This document shows, piece after piece, positions 34,559 to 46,559 of a stretch of DNA of 64,000 nucleotides. Where the stretch lies: the NCBI RefSeq assembly GCF_019320115.1, contig NC_089588.1, positions 120,968,837 to 121,032,836 of the forward strand, read 5' to 3'. The position numbers and the translations under genes are program-made. The first letter of the stretch is position 1. Each line of letters begins with the position of its first letter. The DNA comes from Miscanthus floridulus (lineage: Eukaryota; Streptophyta; Magnoliopsida; Poales; Poaceae). The notes below the pieces were generated by a model. That model did no database searches. It was not told where the DNA came from and saw nothing but the letters and a program-made list of their open reading frames with translations.

Positions 34559-35475
34559 TGGAGAGGAGAAGGGAGGAAGAAGAAGGGAGGAGGAGCCCCG
34601 GCCGCTGTCCATGCCTCGTTAGCGGCGATGCCGTGCCCTCGGCGCCCCGCTCCCGACTCCGCCCACTATCGACGAGCACACTAGGTTCGCCCTTCCTTTC
34701 TATTCAAATCGTGCAATGGATGTCGGCCATCGAGCCCTTGTTAGTAGTAATAGTTGTTGTATGTGGTTTTCGGCCATTGAGCCGTTGTTTGTGGATGTTG
34801 GCCTTCGTGCCAATCTTTTTTGCAGGTTTTTGAAACCTCCCCGTGCAGGGGAGGTTCTGCTGAAATTTTCAATTGTCACTAATGTATTGCCTTTTTATGC
34901 AGGAGGAGGCCCCGGCAAAGGGACCTCGTTGACCCCGATTGTCTTCGTCAGCGTTGCGGGTCTGCATGCACCGCGTCGCGGCGCCACTGCACCGACTCGC
35001 CACAGCCCTGCTAGCCTGACCTCACCGGCACCCTAGGTATAACCCCTCTATCCATATCATGGTCTTAGGTCGCTGATCCCAGTTAGGCGTCTCCCGTCCA
35101 AAAGAGATACGGTCGAAGTTATGCAGGTCTTTGCATATCTGCGAGCGTTTCTGTTTTGGATTGTCCATATTTTTTGGACAGCCCGCAGATGCGTAGATGG
35201 GTTAGTTTCCGTGGTCCGCTCCGGTCCGAGACGGTGTTTCGGCATCACCCCCCTCTTGTTCTCCGGATACACACTCTCCCTTGCAGGACATGTATCGGGA
35301 GGACAGCGGGGAGGTGCTGCCGAAATTCCATCTCGGATAGGAGCGGAGCATGGAAACTAACCTCATCTATGGATCCGCGGGTCGGATTAGGACCTATCCT
35401 CACCTATTAGAGATTAGGAACACCGCGTAGATGCAATTGATGGTGACTCATATGTGCTGATATGTCTGTTAAAGG

Positions 35476-37254
35476 ATGGAGGACTGTGAGTGGATGTACA
35501 CGCTTCGGAGAGACGAGCACGATTACGACTTGTTGTTTATAGTCAAGGTCGAAGAATTCTTACAGCATGCATTTGGTGAGAGTGCTAGAGGCCATTCTCT
35601 AGTGGTTTGTCCATGCAACGGTTGTGACAATAGAAGAAGGAAAGATAGGTTAACCATGGGTAAACATATTGTGAAGTTTGGATTTACTCCGGGCTACCAC
35701 CGGTGGATCCACCATGGTGAAGCCGATCATATCAAGGAGGAGGTGGTGAGACCATGGCTCGAGGCTTTCGATGATGATGCCGGGGAAGCAGACATGCTGG
35801 ATGACACGCACCAAGCTCAGTTCGCTAAAGGACGTGACAAGGAGGAGATGGAGGCTGCCGCAGATGCCTTCTACCTGATGTTGGACTCGGCATAGAGACC
35901 CCTTCACGATCATACTAATGTTTCTCAGCTGGATGCCATTGGTCGCGTAATGGGGTTTAAGGCCGAGTTAAACCTAAGTCGAGAAGGCTTCGACAAGATG
36001 GTGGCCATGTGGAGCGATATGCTACCGAAGACACACATTATGCCGAAGAACTTGTACGAGTCAGAGAAGCTCCTTCTTGCACTTAAGATGTCGTATGACA
36101 AGATACATGTGTGTCCGAAGGGGTGCGTCCTATTTAGGAAAGAACACGCGGATGCAAAGTACTGCCCGAAGTGTAAATCCTCTAGGTACGTGGAGGTAGA
36201 CTCAGGCGATGGCCAGAAGAGGCAGCTTAAGATCCCCATGAGAGTCCTACGACACCTTTCGTTCCTGCTGAGGCTCCAATGGCTATTCATGACCAAGGAA
36301 TCCATGAAACAGATGACATGGCACAAAAACAGCACACGGTACAATCCTAAGAAGATGGTACATCCATCCGATGCTGATGCATGGAAGTACTTCAATTCGT
36401 GGCATCCTCTCAAAGCAGAGGAGGCTCGTAATGTACGTGTCGCGCTGGCAATAGATGGGTTCAATCCATATGGCATGGTGGCTGCACCATACACATGTTG
36501 GCCCGTGTTCGTCATCCCCCTGAATCTCCCCCCTGGCGTCTCCTTTCAACGGCATACCGTGTTCCTATTGTTGATAATCCCTGGACACCCGGGGAGTAAT
36601 ATGGGTGTCATCATGGAGCCTGTGATAGATGAGTTGATCGATGCTTGGGTCAAAGTGGTGTGGACATACGACCGAGCTATGAAGACTAGCTTCAAAATGC
36701 ATGTCTGGTACCACTACTCCCTGCACGACTTCCTGGTGTATGGGTTAATGTGCGCCTAGTGTGTTCAGGGGAAGTTCCCATGCCCAATATGCAAGGAAGC
36801 TGCGAGGTTCATATGGTTGAAGAAGGGTGGCAAGTATTTGTCGTTCGACAAACATTGTCAATTCCTCCCTCTTGACCATCCATTCAGAGAAGACGTCAAG
36901 AGCTTTATGAAAGGTGTCAAAGTGACGGACCCTAGACCGCGCTTGAGGACTGGGGCGGAGGTTCGTGCTCAGATAGATGCTCTCGTGCCCAACAAAGATG
37001 GTGGTTTCGTGGGATATGGTGAGCAACATATGTGGACTCATAAGTCCAGCTTGACGAGGCTCCCCTATTTCAATGACCTCCCACTGCCCAATAACATTGA
37101 TGTCATGCACACTGAAAAGAATATCGCCGAGGCACTTTGGGCAACGCTCATGGACACTGACAAGTCTAAGGACAACCCTAAGGCTAGAGTGGACCTGGCG
37201 ACGTTGTGCGATAGGCCAAACCTAGAGATGCAGCCTCCTGCAACAGGAAAGTAG
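35476..37254 (+). pseudogene. CACTA TNP2-type transposase, broken
   Basis: ATG at 35476 (MEDCEWMYTLRRDEHDY). A Transpos_assoc domain with a CPCNGCDNRR metal-binding segment is followed by a transposase_21 domain (YDKIHVCPKGCVLFRKEH, YCPKCKSSRY, HPSDADAWKYFNSWHP, LAIDGFNPYGM, then FDKHCQFLPLDHPFR and DVMHTEKN). A single frame carries in-frame TAG codons at 35893 and 36757 and ends with TAG at 37252. The family cuts CACTA ends; this copy is inactive. Confidence 0.85.
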
Positions 37255-37328
37255 TGGAGAAGGCCTAGGGCCCCCTATGTCTTGAAATCGATCAAAGGAG
37301 GGAAGTACTTCGATGGATCAAGAATTTA

Positions 37329-37739
37329 ATGTACCCTGATGGGTATGCAGCGAATCTGAGCAGGGGAGTGAACTTAGAGACTCTGCGAGTCAACGGGATG
37401 AAGAGTCATGACTACCACACATGGATGGAGTGGATACTTTCGTCGATTGTTCGAGGCTATGTCCCTGAGCATGTCTGGCTAGTGCTGGCAAAGTTGAGCT
37501 ACTTCTTTCGTCAGCTTTGTGCCAAGGAGCTATCTTCGACCGTCATTACAGAATTGGAAACTATGGCACCTGAGTTGGTCTGTGAGCTTGAGAAGATCTT
37601 TCAACCCTGCTTCTTCTTGCCGATGCAGCATCTGATTGTGCACCTCCCGACCGAGGCACGGTTGGGGGGCCGTGCAGGCCCGTTGGTGCTATCCAATCGA
37701 GCAATGTCTAAAGACTCTTCGCAAGAAATGTACAAATAA
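37329..37739 (+). pseudogene. CACTA transposase C-terminal DUF4218 part
   Basis: Continues the transposase in another frame: MKSHDYHTWMEWIL, YFFRQLCAKEL, and HLIVHLPTEARLGG, typical of DUF4218 in En/Spm transposases. After the stop a short segment (KARIEASIAEASIREEV) recalls the next conserved block. The rest of the gene is missing. Confidence 0.75.
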
Positions 37740-37813
37740 AGCCAGAATTGAGGCTTCCATTGCAGAGGCAAGCATTCGCGAGGAGGTTGCAAACTTCACG
37801 ACATTACCAGCTT

Positions 37814-37930
37814 TATGCGTTCGTGCCGTTGGGATTGTCAGCCTTCGTGCCGTTGTGATTTTCGGCCTTCGTGCCGTTGGGATTGTCGGCCTTCGTGCCG
37901 TTGTGATTGTCGGCCTTCGTGCCATTGTTT
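37814..37930 (+). repeat. 24-bp tandem repeat
   Basis: About five copies of a unit of the form CGGCCTTCGTGCCGTTGTGA plus TTGT. The period is a multiple of three, so it reads as an 8-residue repeat (RAVVIVGL) in one frame. Related CGGCCATTGAGCCGTTG copies occur near 34772-34810. Confidence 0.8.
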
Positions 37931-38297
37931 CTTGCAGGTTGGAAACCTCCCCGTGCAGGGGAGGTGCTGCCGAAATTTTCAATTTTGAGTCTAACACATG
38001 AAATCTCTTCTCTTTTATGCAGCCTCCGTCGGCGGGTACAAACAATCCCGCTACCGTGTCACCGGCGGCTGATCGCATCAAGCCTTCGCCGCAGTTCGGT
38101 CCTTCACCGCAGTCCGGGGGGCCACACCTACAGTCTTCGTCGCCGCAGTAGGGATGTTGAACTTTGTGATGTTGAACTTGTAATAATAAACTTGTGATGT
38201 TGAACTTTGGTGCATTTGTGATGGATTTTCGATGGATTTATTAAATATGCGTGTGCTTGTGATATATAATGCATGTTGGTGATATAGATGTGATGAT

Positions 38298-38302
<5 letters not shown>

Positions 38303-38333
<31 letters not shown>
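38303..38333. repeat. (TA)n microsatellite
   Basis: A continuous TA run of about 31 bp in the right arm of the CACTA element, upstream of its subterminal repeats. Confidence 0.9.
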
Positions 38334-38336
<3 letters not shown>

Positions 38337-39520
38337 CTGTTATAATGGAATGTAAATTTTTTTTTGCAATTCTCGGGGTCTTTGCCGAGTGCCATGGGCA
38401 AGGCACTCGGCAAAGATTTTTCAAAAAAAAAAAAAAATTTCTTTGCCGAGTGTCTAAACAGGGGCACTCGGCAAAGAAATTATTTAAAAAAAAATAAAAA
38501 GAACTTTGCCGAGTGCTTGGGTAATGGCACTCGGCAAAGTTTTTTTTAAAAAAATAAAAAAAAAACTTTGCCGAGTGTCTGGGCAGGGGCACTCGGCAAA
38601 GTACTTTAAAAAAAAAACTTTGCCGAGTGCCCTAGTCTAGGCACTGGGCAAAGTAAATTTAAAAAAAAATAATAAAAAAAATTGCCGAGTGCTGCGTCGG
38701 GCACTCGGCAAAATAACCATTAACGGCCGGCGCCGCAACGGCGGAAAATATTTTGCCGAGTGCCGCCCCAAGCACTCGGCAAATTTTTTTTTATTTTGCC
38801 GAGTGCCCGGATAAAAAGCACTCGCCAAAGACCCTTTGCCGAGAAAAATTTTGCCGAGCAGACTTTGCTGAGTGCTACACTCCGTAAAGCCTTTGCCGAA
38901 TGCAAATGGCTCTTTGTCGAGTGTAAAAACACTCGGCAAAGCCGCGGCCTCCAGTAGTGGGCCCAAGCGGCCAAGCCCATGTACCTACGTATACAGAGAC
39001 ACCAACCGTCGTAGTCTCACCGTTCGATCCGAGGGGTGAGGGCCGATCCACGTGATGACGCGACCACGCCGATCGCGATTCACCGCAGTGCCGCCTGCGC
39101 CGCCACACCCGCCCCGCCGCCCGGCCGTAAAGGCACGCACCTCTGTCCTCTGCAGTCTGTAGTCCGCAGTCCGCACCTCCGTCCAGCGTCCAGCCGTCCA
39201 TGGCTCTCGTTACTGGGATCTCGCTTTTTCCTGTGGGTGCGAAAACCCAATGACAGAAAAATCGATTTTTTCTCTATGGGTTCATCGTCAGATTTTTTTT
39301 TTCTGTGGGTCTCACACGCACAGAAAAATTGTGTTCACCCAGATCTAGGATCTCCGTCTCCGATTCACTCTGCACTGCAGCACGAGCACATCCAGGCAGC
39401 ACGCAGCACGGCAGCAGGTAGCCAGGTATGTTCTTTGTTCTATTCTAATTTTTTATGTCCATCGGTTTACAGCTAACGCCTAATTGGCTAATCTTTTATG
39501 TTCTTTGTTCTATTCCACAG

Positions 39521-39708
39521 CAACGACAGAGCGTACCTTTTCTGCGATGAAACTTATTAAAACCAGGCTATGGAATAAGATGGAAGATGAGTTCCTAAGA
39601 GATTGCTTAATAATTTATATTGAAAAGGAGATTGCAATGGAGTTTACAACAGATGAACTTATTGACGACTTCGATGCGATTCAGACAAGGAGAGCAAAAT
39701 TTAAATGA
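39521..39708 (+). pseudogene. hAT transposase last exon (dimerisation domain)
   Basis: Begins after a CCACAG acceptor and encodes TTERTFSAMKLIKTRLWNKM, the hAT C-terminal dimerisation signature of TTF-type zinc-finger hAT transposases, ending DDFDAIQTRRAKFK and TGA at 39706. The frame is open, but the BED/TTF zinc finger and the catalytic core are absent. The upstream exon ends at 39425 with a GTATG donor, so the remaining intron is intact. Confidence 0.8.
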
Positions 39709-39907
39709 AACATGTTAGTTCCTTTAACCATTTATGCTTATCGTTATATTTTTCATCGCAAAATTGTCACAACATGCATAATTAATTATTTAATAGCGAT
39801 TTTGGTGTTTCAATATATGATCGAACTCTATATACATATATAGATATATTAAAATTTATTTTATATTATATGTATTTGATTATCCGGCCCGCTATATATA
39901 ATTCCTG

Positions 39908-40385
39908 AATGCATATATAGTTTAGGAATTGGGACAATGGCATTGTGTGCTAGCTGCCGCCGCTGGTATTTATATACAGTGGCACCCATGCTGAGACCCG
40001 TACGTCGGTACGTGTTGACCCTTCAATATGATCGATCGATGAGGTCAGCTCTAACAATCGACTTTTGAGATAGCTCTAAATATTTTTTTTTCATATTCTA
40101 ATAGAATAGAGAGAAAAGCTATCTCTTGATCAAGAGCTAGACTCTTGCACACATTTCAAGATCATGTCAGAGCGTTATGTGGACCTAATTATACTATGAG
40201 ACATTGCTAAAATCTAACACTATTGGAGAGGTTGGCTTAGAGATAGTAACTGAGTCTTACTGTTGCTGGTGCCCTCACATTGTCTTTTTAATTGGGAGCA
40301 GTTGTCTAGAGATATGAATATGATCGACCAGATTATAAATTATTAAATGGGCTCGACCTAGCCCGGTAGTAGCCCATGATATGAT
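39908..40385. other. Intergenic stretch with weak MITE-like ends
   Basis: AT-rich. AGCTCTAACAATCG near 40047 and, inverted, ACCTCTCCAATAGTG near 40219-40233 could be the TIRs of a decayed MITE. No gene seen. Confidence 0.3.
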
Positions 40386-41703
40386 GAGAATTTTTTATTT
40401 TAACCCTTTTTATAATAATTTTTAAAAATAACACTTCACTTTTATTTCAAAATCTAACCCGGTTGGCCACGTCAATCTCCCTAGCGCAGCCAAACTGCGC
40501 TGGCGCGCCAACCCGCCTGGCGCGGCTGGCCTGCCACCGTGGTAGGTCAGCTGCCCGCTACCACGCCAGCCTACCTGGCGTGGCCCCTGCCATGCCACCC
40601 CTCCTGGCGTGGCAGACGGAATACAGGCTCGTGCGCTAGCCACCCTCTCTCTCCCTTTCTTTTGTTCTTCTCCGGTCCGCGACGCGCCGCCGCTGCTCCA
40701 CCCCACCGCTGCCGCTTCACCCCACCGCAGCTGGAGCCCGCGCCATTGCAGCCCTCTTCCGGCGTCCCTCTCCTCCTCCATCCCTCCTTCAGCTGCGCCC
40801 GCCCTCTCCTCCCTCGTCTTCGGCAGACCCAACGCGTAGGGGTTCGTGGCCGCTGGCGGCCCTCACCGGCGCCGGGGCTGGGTGACCCCCAAGGTCCCCC
40901 CGTCGTAGGCAACGTAATGCACGTCTTGGTTTGTTGTTTCCGATTTGATTTCAATAACTATTTTGCTAGATATGGTTTGGTGAAAATTTTGATTTAGGTA
41001 TGTATTTAATTAGTTAGTTATATATATATATATATAATTAGTTCGTACTAATATAACTAATGAATTCGTTGGCTATATATACGTATTTAATTATTTAGTT
41101 AGATTATTATATATTTGTAGGTTTTATGTGTACTCTTTAATCAGTGAGTTAGTTTTGATTAGTTTATATTTAATTAGTTAGTTAGTTTAGGTTATTTTTA
41201 GTTAGTATGTATAGTTTAGGGTTTAGTTAGTAGTTGTATATTATGTTCATGAGGATGATTTCGAAGACGTGATATAGTTTGCTGAAATAGTTTTAGTAGA
41301 TGGATTGTTTATTCTGTTTGTTTTATGGAGGAAGTGTTAGAAAAGAAGATGGAGTGTTTGAGAATATGGAAGATGAAGTGTAATTCTTTGATGTGCCGCC
41401 TAGCTTCAGTGTCCTTTTTTTGCGGGTTCAGGAGAAGTTTGATGGTGATTTCACATTGAATGGGAGGTTTGATAGTGGAAAGAGCAGGGCACATTATGTG
41501 CTGATGCCGTTGCGCAACGGGCTCTCTAGTCGCGCTACAAAATGGTAGTCGAAGGGTCAAATGTGACATTACCAGAGGTGGTGGTGGAGATTGGACATAG
41601 GAAGAAGGATTTCCTGTCCACTAATGGCGTTGGTGGCGCTGAACACCAATGGGGGTCCATGTGGACGCAACACCAGTCAATATGGTATTGGACAGTCAGT
41701 TGA
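40386..41703 (+). mobile_element. Mutator-like element remnant with transposase N-terminus
   Basis: Starts with an AT-rich terminal segment (GAATTTTTTATTTTAACCC) and a GC-rich leader (40470-40930). After an AT-rich stretch with features of an intron, coding remnants at about 41220-41703 read VFENMEDEV, FFDVPPSFSVL, VQEKFDGDFTLNGRFDSGKS and RAHYVLMPLR, the MuDR-type transposase N-terminal domain. They carry stops and frame changes. The remnant stops at the CACTA terminus at 41704, and the catalytic domain was not found on the other side. Confidence 0.55.
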
Positions 41704-41729
41704 CACTACTACATAAAAACTTAACCAAG

Positions 41730-42030
41730 GCGTTTGGAAAAGGGGCTCTGAGGCGGTTGGGCCGGTTGCCTGCCTCGGTTATTCGTGGCCAGGCAGCCGG
41801 CGCAGCAACCGCCTAGGTTAATGAATAACCACCTCAGTTAATAACTGTTAACCGAGGCTGTTGCCCTAACACAACCACCTCGGTTAATAGATTAACTAAG
41901 GCAGTTTTACTAAAGCAACCGCCTCGGTTAATATTTATTAACCGAGGCGGTTGAGTTAAGGCAATCGCCTCGGTTAACTTACCATTAACTGAGGCGGTTG
42001 CCCATATATTGCCCGCCTTGGTTAAGCCTG
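41730..42030. repeat. Left subterminal repeats of the second CACTA region
   Basis: Repeated direct and inverted copies of AACCGCCTCGGTTAA/TTAACCGAGGCGGTT. These are binding sites for TNPA-type proteins in better known CACTA elements. Confidence 0.8.
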
Positions 42031-42358
42031 GACTATAAATGCAGCCTCACCCACCCTTCTTCCCCACGACTTCTCCATTTTTGCGGGTTTTGAGCTCCAA
42101 AACCCCAAAAAATGATCATTTCCTAGGGGGAGAAGTTTTGCCCTTGGATTTGTTGAAGGAGGGCACTGCAAGAGGTAACTACTCGCTCTCCAATCCTTAT
42201 TCTTTTCTCTTTTTCAACATTTGCGTGCTTTTTATCTAGATCTAGATTTAGATTTATATGGAGGAGAAAGAAATAAGATCTAGAGCTACCCGGCTGTATT
42301 TTTTAATACTGCTATGCTTATATGCCTTTTTCGCTATGTGTGTGCATGGTTCGTGGTC

Positions 42359-44825
42359 ATGGACAGGGAATGGATGTACAAGACATTGAGGCTAGAACCG
42401 TCGTACCTGGATCATGTGAGTTTGTTATCGCTGCGAAAAAGCATCGTCTGAGTCTGAAGCGATAGCGACCGCGCATCATTTGTCCGTGTAATCGCTGCCC
42501 GAACAAGCTTGCCACAAAGATGACATGGTGCAATCACAGTTGGTCCGATATGATTTCGTCAAGGATTACACCATCTAGAAGTTTCACGACGAAGCAGATG
42601 CAAGTGCCTGTGCATCTAGAGGAAACTCGTCGATGTCGTCGGTGAATGCAGAACATGACGGAGGACAACAACCCTCATCATCAGCAGCAGCAGCCGGCGG
42701 GCACGACACTACTGCTGGCGACAATGCAGATCGTGATTACATCACAATGGATGATCTGCTCTAAGACATGGCCGACGACGATGGCGGTGGGGGCTACAAT
42801 GGGGATGGTGAGCCGGCTGCTGTGATGGATCCCGAGGATGTGGAGCTGTTTGAGGGACTTGCTGACCGTCTCGAGCTAGCAATTGATCCCCTCTATAAGG
42901 ATTATCCGAAGCAGTGGACGGTGCTGCGTTTTAACCTCCATATGCTAATGCTAAAGGCTCGCCATGACTGGTCCAACACTAGCTTCAATGACCTATTACA
43001 TATCCTTGCTTCCATATACCCAGAGGGTAACAAGGTGCCACCAATACCTATTGGGCGAAGAAGCTGATCCGGACAGTGGCAATGAAGCTTAAAAAGTATC
43101 ACGCCTGCCCTAACCACTGTATCTTATATTGGGGCAAGTATGAGAAGTTGGAGAGTTATCCGCACTATGGCGCGAGTCGATACAAGAGGAATGTCAGTTG
43201 TCGCGTGGATGCGAATGACGAGGGAGCCTCGAGTGGGCCGAAGAAGAAGAAGACGACCAAGAAGAGTAGTGCGAAGCAGATCCCATCTCATGAGGACAAG
43301 GAAGAAGAGGGTTACACACAGAGGAAAAGTCCTGCACTATCGATGTTGTACCTGCCCATGATCGATCGCATGCGTGCTATATTCAGGAACCCCGAGGATA
43401 CCAAGCTAATGTCCTGGCATGCATCTGTTGATCACACGAAGGACGATGGCAAGTTGCGACACCCCGCTGATGGCTAGCAGTGGAAGCGTTTCAACTCCAA
43501 GTTCCTGGAGTTTGGCAATAAGGCAAGGAACGTCAGGTTCGCGCTGAGTACCGACGGGATGAATCCGTTCGGTGACCTCAGCAGCTCGCACAACATGTGA
43601 TCAGGGCTATCGGTCTAGAGTACATGAAGATGGTTGTCACACGCATGTCCTACTTCTTTAACCACATCACACAGAAGGTCATCAATGAAGCCGAGCTGCC
43701 TGGCCTGAAACAGTTCATTGCGAAGACTCTTTGCCAGCTCGAGATGTGCTTCCCGCCGTCTTTCTTTGATATTATGCCACACCTGATGATGCACATGGTT
43801 GATAAGATACAAAAACCCGTCTACCTACAACACATGTGGACGTACTAGCAGTTCATGTCGACCCTCAATAGATACGTCCTTAACCGTGCTTACCCGGAGG
43901 GCTCTATGAAGGCCGTTAACTGCTGCACCAAATACATCCAGGATGGAAGGGCGATTGGGCTGCCTATCCCATAGCACAAAGGCGGAACCTTAGGAATGGG
44001 GTGCACGGGGAGGAAAGTACGCACTGATGTAGGGTACGAAACGGTGCAACAAGCTCACCGTAGCGCCCTTCATCAGTTAGTGGTCATGGAACGCTACGTT
44101 GACCAGCACCTGGAGGAGATCCGCGCCTCTCATGATGGAGATCGCACGAAGGCATGGGTCCAGAAATAGCACAAGATTAGTTTCACATCGTGGATCAAAG
44201 AGCAGGGCATACCCCTTGGAGAATCTGATGAAGGGAGTCTTATGGCCGGTCCATCCACCCAAATCACCTCGTGGCGAGGGTATGACATCAATGGATATAG
44301 GTTCCACACAAAAGAGAAGGACAAGAAGAGCGCGACACAGGACAATGGTGTTTGATATGAGGGTATCGATGAGTCGACGGGGCAGACCAGGATATACTAT
44401 GGGCAGGTTGAAGAGATATGGGAACTTGACTATGGTGGTGACCTATAAATACACGTCTTTTGATGCCACTGGGTCAAGCCAAAGGGGGTTGTCGTGGAAC
44501 AGTATGGGCTAACCACCATGGAGCTCCAACGTGTCGGCTACAAAGATGGTCAGTGGGTACTAGCAAGCCATGCCGCGCAAGTAGCCTAGTTTGGGATGCC
44601 CAAGGATGATAAGATGCACGTGGTTGTGTCAGGAAAGCAGGGGATCATGGGAGCTAATGGAGTCCAAAGTCCCAAAGAATACAACAACAATACAAAGCTC
44701 GCACTCTTTATCGATCATTCATGGAAGATCAAGTCCGTCGAGACCCAGTTCAGTAAGACCAAGATGATGCCCTAGTTCCACCCCGACGGTGAGAAGAAGT
44801 CCATGGGTGCGCCTGCACCAAAATG
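42359..44825 (+). pseudogene. CACTA TNP2-type transposase, strongly decayed
   Basis: ATG at 42359 (MDREWMYKTLRLEPSYLDHV), then CPCNRCPNKL of the Transpos_assoc domain. At 42768-43477 come DLLHILASIYPEGNKVPP, KKYHACPNHCILYWGKYE and, after a Lys-rich insert, HPADG (transposase_21). At 43597-43848 comes DUF4218 (MSYFFNHIT, CQLEMCFPPSFFDIMPHL), and up to about 44440 DUF4216-like blocks (DINGYRFHTKEKD). Many stops and frame changes. Confidence 0.8.
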
Positions 44826-45039
44826 ATGCGTATGCCACACATATATGTAATATTGTAGTGACTTATTAATTAACGAGAAGTTTTGTAACTTAATTATTAT
44901 TATAATGGAACCATATGTATGCAGCATTGTTAAGTGTTCATTCTTAAAAATTATGTCATTCATGTTGAAAAAATGAAACAAGTATTTATTTAACAAGTTC
45001 TACTCTACTACTAAACTATTTATTTTAGCTAATAAATAT

Positions 45040-46450
45040 CAAGACTATCCTCGGGTTACTTGTTAGGGACTTCATCCCGATTAAGTACAGGAAGTGGATT
45101 GGGAAAGATGATGACCGGTGGAGGGTTCCCGAAAGCGAGAAGGATTACATATGGGATGTTAAGATCCCAGAGTATTTCACTTTCCCAGCCGAGTATGACA
45201 CGGAGTTAGTCAAGAAAAAAGCAAAAGAAATCATGGGAACATGCTTCAAGAATTTCAAGGGGACATTGTACAAGAATTTTGTCCTCCAAAATAAAGAGCC
45301 AAATTTCAATGGTGCACAGTTTAGCAAGCAGAAGGACTTCTGGTAGAATTTCAAGGAATACAGGTTATCCGAGGAGTACTTAGAACTAAGCAGGAAGAAT
45401 AAGGAGAATTCGTAGAAAGCGACGAATCCTCATCATCTCGGCTCTCATGGCTACGCCAAAAAGATGCCATAATTTGAAGCAGAACTTCAAAAGATGGATC
45501 GCCTTGCTGAGGAAGGCGTTCAGGTTGAGACCGCCGATTGGGAGCCTAGATCGGTATTATACTGTATGGGGGGAAATGTACGGCACGCCGAGGATGGGAG
45601 CTTTAGCTCCTCAAATCAACCCATGAGCAAACTTATCCAGAGGATCTCCCAAGTAACTTAGGAGGTGAGGCAAGGGACTCGCACTTCTAATAGGGAGAAA
45701 GACGTGCTCACCCAAGAACTCAGAACCAAGGAGCACCCTGGTCGCACTAGAGGAACCGGTGTTGTTCCTTGGAAACTAGCATTCCCCCAAGAATCTAACA
45801 CTTACCAGAGCCGCTCGAGGGGTAGAGCGGAACATGAGGCAGAGTATTTGAGGAGACTAAAAGAGATGGAAGACAGAATGGAAGCACGGATTGAGGCGAC
45901 CGTTGAAGTGCGAGTCGAGCAAATTTTGCTGTCCAAGGGGTCAGTAGTAACACAAAACCCTACTCCTAGTGCCTTTAGCCCACAGTTTAGAGGTCACAGC
46001 AGCTGCGGATCGACCCCGCTCGACGAAGAAGAGGCGAATGTGCCTCATCTGGTGGACGACATCACTGAACCCATCAATGTCAGGTTGTACATCCATCAGG
46101 AATGGACAAAGGACAAGGTGGCACTTGGCCAAGCCTGGCCTATGGGAGACGGGACAATTAATGGCCGCCCAATTCCACTAGGGTACACTCGCGTCACAAT
46201 TGACAGAATACTTGATAAGAAGTTTAACAAGATACCCATTGAGTACCCCATAGCAGAAGATAGGCCGAAACTTGGTCAAAACAAGGGCTCTCAAGTGGCC
46301 TGGCGCAAGCGCTTCATTAAGCTTGACCATCAATTGGCCTCTGATGATGAGGATGACTGCGAGTCTTCGCCCACTCGCGATGATCACTCACCATCTCCCA
46401 ACAGAGATCACTCCCCTTCTCATCCGGAGCCATCACCCCCGAGAAGATAG
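45040..46450 (+). pseudogene. CACTA TNPA-like ORF (plant transposase, DUF8039-type)
   Basis: From about 45064 the frame reads LRDFIPIKYRKWIGKDDD, YTLPAEYD-like FTFPAEYD, KDFW and YAKKMP, interrupted by stops. An open stretch at 45665-46450 has a Glu/Arg-rich coiled coil (EAEYLRRLKEMEDRMEARIE) and NVRLYIHQEWTKDKVALGQAWP. It ends in a Ser/Pro-rich tail (DDHSPSPNRDHSP). The arrangement after TNP2 and before a Ulp1 domain is common in grass CACTA elements of the Rim2/Hipa group. Confidence 0.65.
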
Positions 46451-46559
46451 AGGTCTCCTTTTATTTCTCCTCGTTCGACTCCATCTTCATCAGCCCTGAG
46501 AAAAGAGACTCCTCCTCCTCCAACTTTATCAGTGTCAGAAAAATAGAATTCTCGTCGTC

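Larger units (their letters stand above)
32830..38959 (+). mobile_element. CACTA (En/Spm) transposon, TTTGCCGAGTGC type
   Basis: Ends CACTACTGGAAAA on the left and CCTCCAGTAGTG on the right. Both arms (32842-33180 and about 38375-38945) carry many direct and inverted copies of TTTGCCGAGTGC/GCACTCGGCAAA. The interior has a decayed TNP2-type transposase on the plus strand. The 3-bp flanks (TAT left, GGC right) do not match, so the site may have been altered after insertion. Inserted 78 bp inside the hAT element. Confidence 0.9.
32752..39907 (+). mobile_element. hAT transposon derivative with nested CACTA
   Basis: Left end CAGTGGCGGAGGCAGG (the grass TTF-type hAT terminus). An 8-bp target duplication AATGCATA lies at 32744-32751 and 39908-39915. 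The right end stops at GGCCCGCTATATATAATTCCTG, so the outermost part of the 3' TIR seems lost. Own sequence is 32752-32829 plus 38960-39907: GC-rich 5' leader exon, a small intron (39426-39520) and the last exon with the hAT dimerisation segment. The body of the transposase is deleted. Confidence 0.75.

Noticed and set aside
33593..34833. Long Pro/Ala/Arg-rich open frames on both strands (over 300 codons).
   Set aside because: They overlap in several frames in a GC-rich repetitive block inside a CACTA element, without domain or splice evidence; composition explains them.
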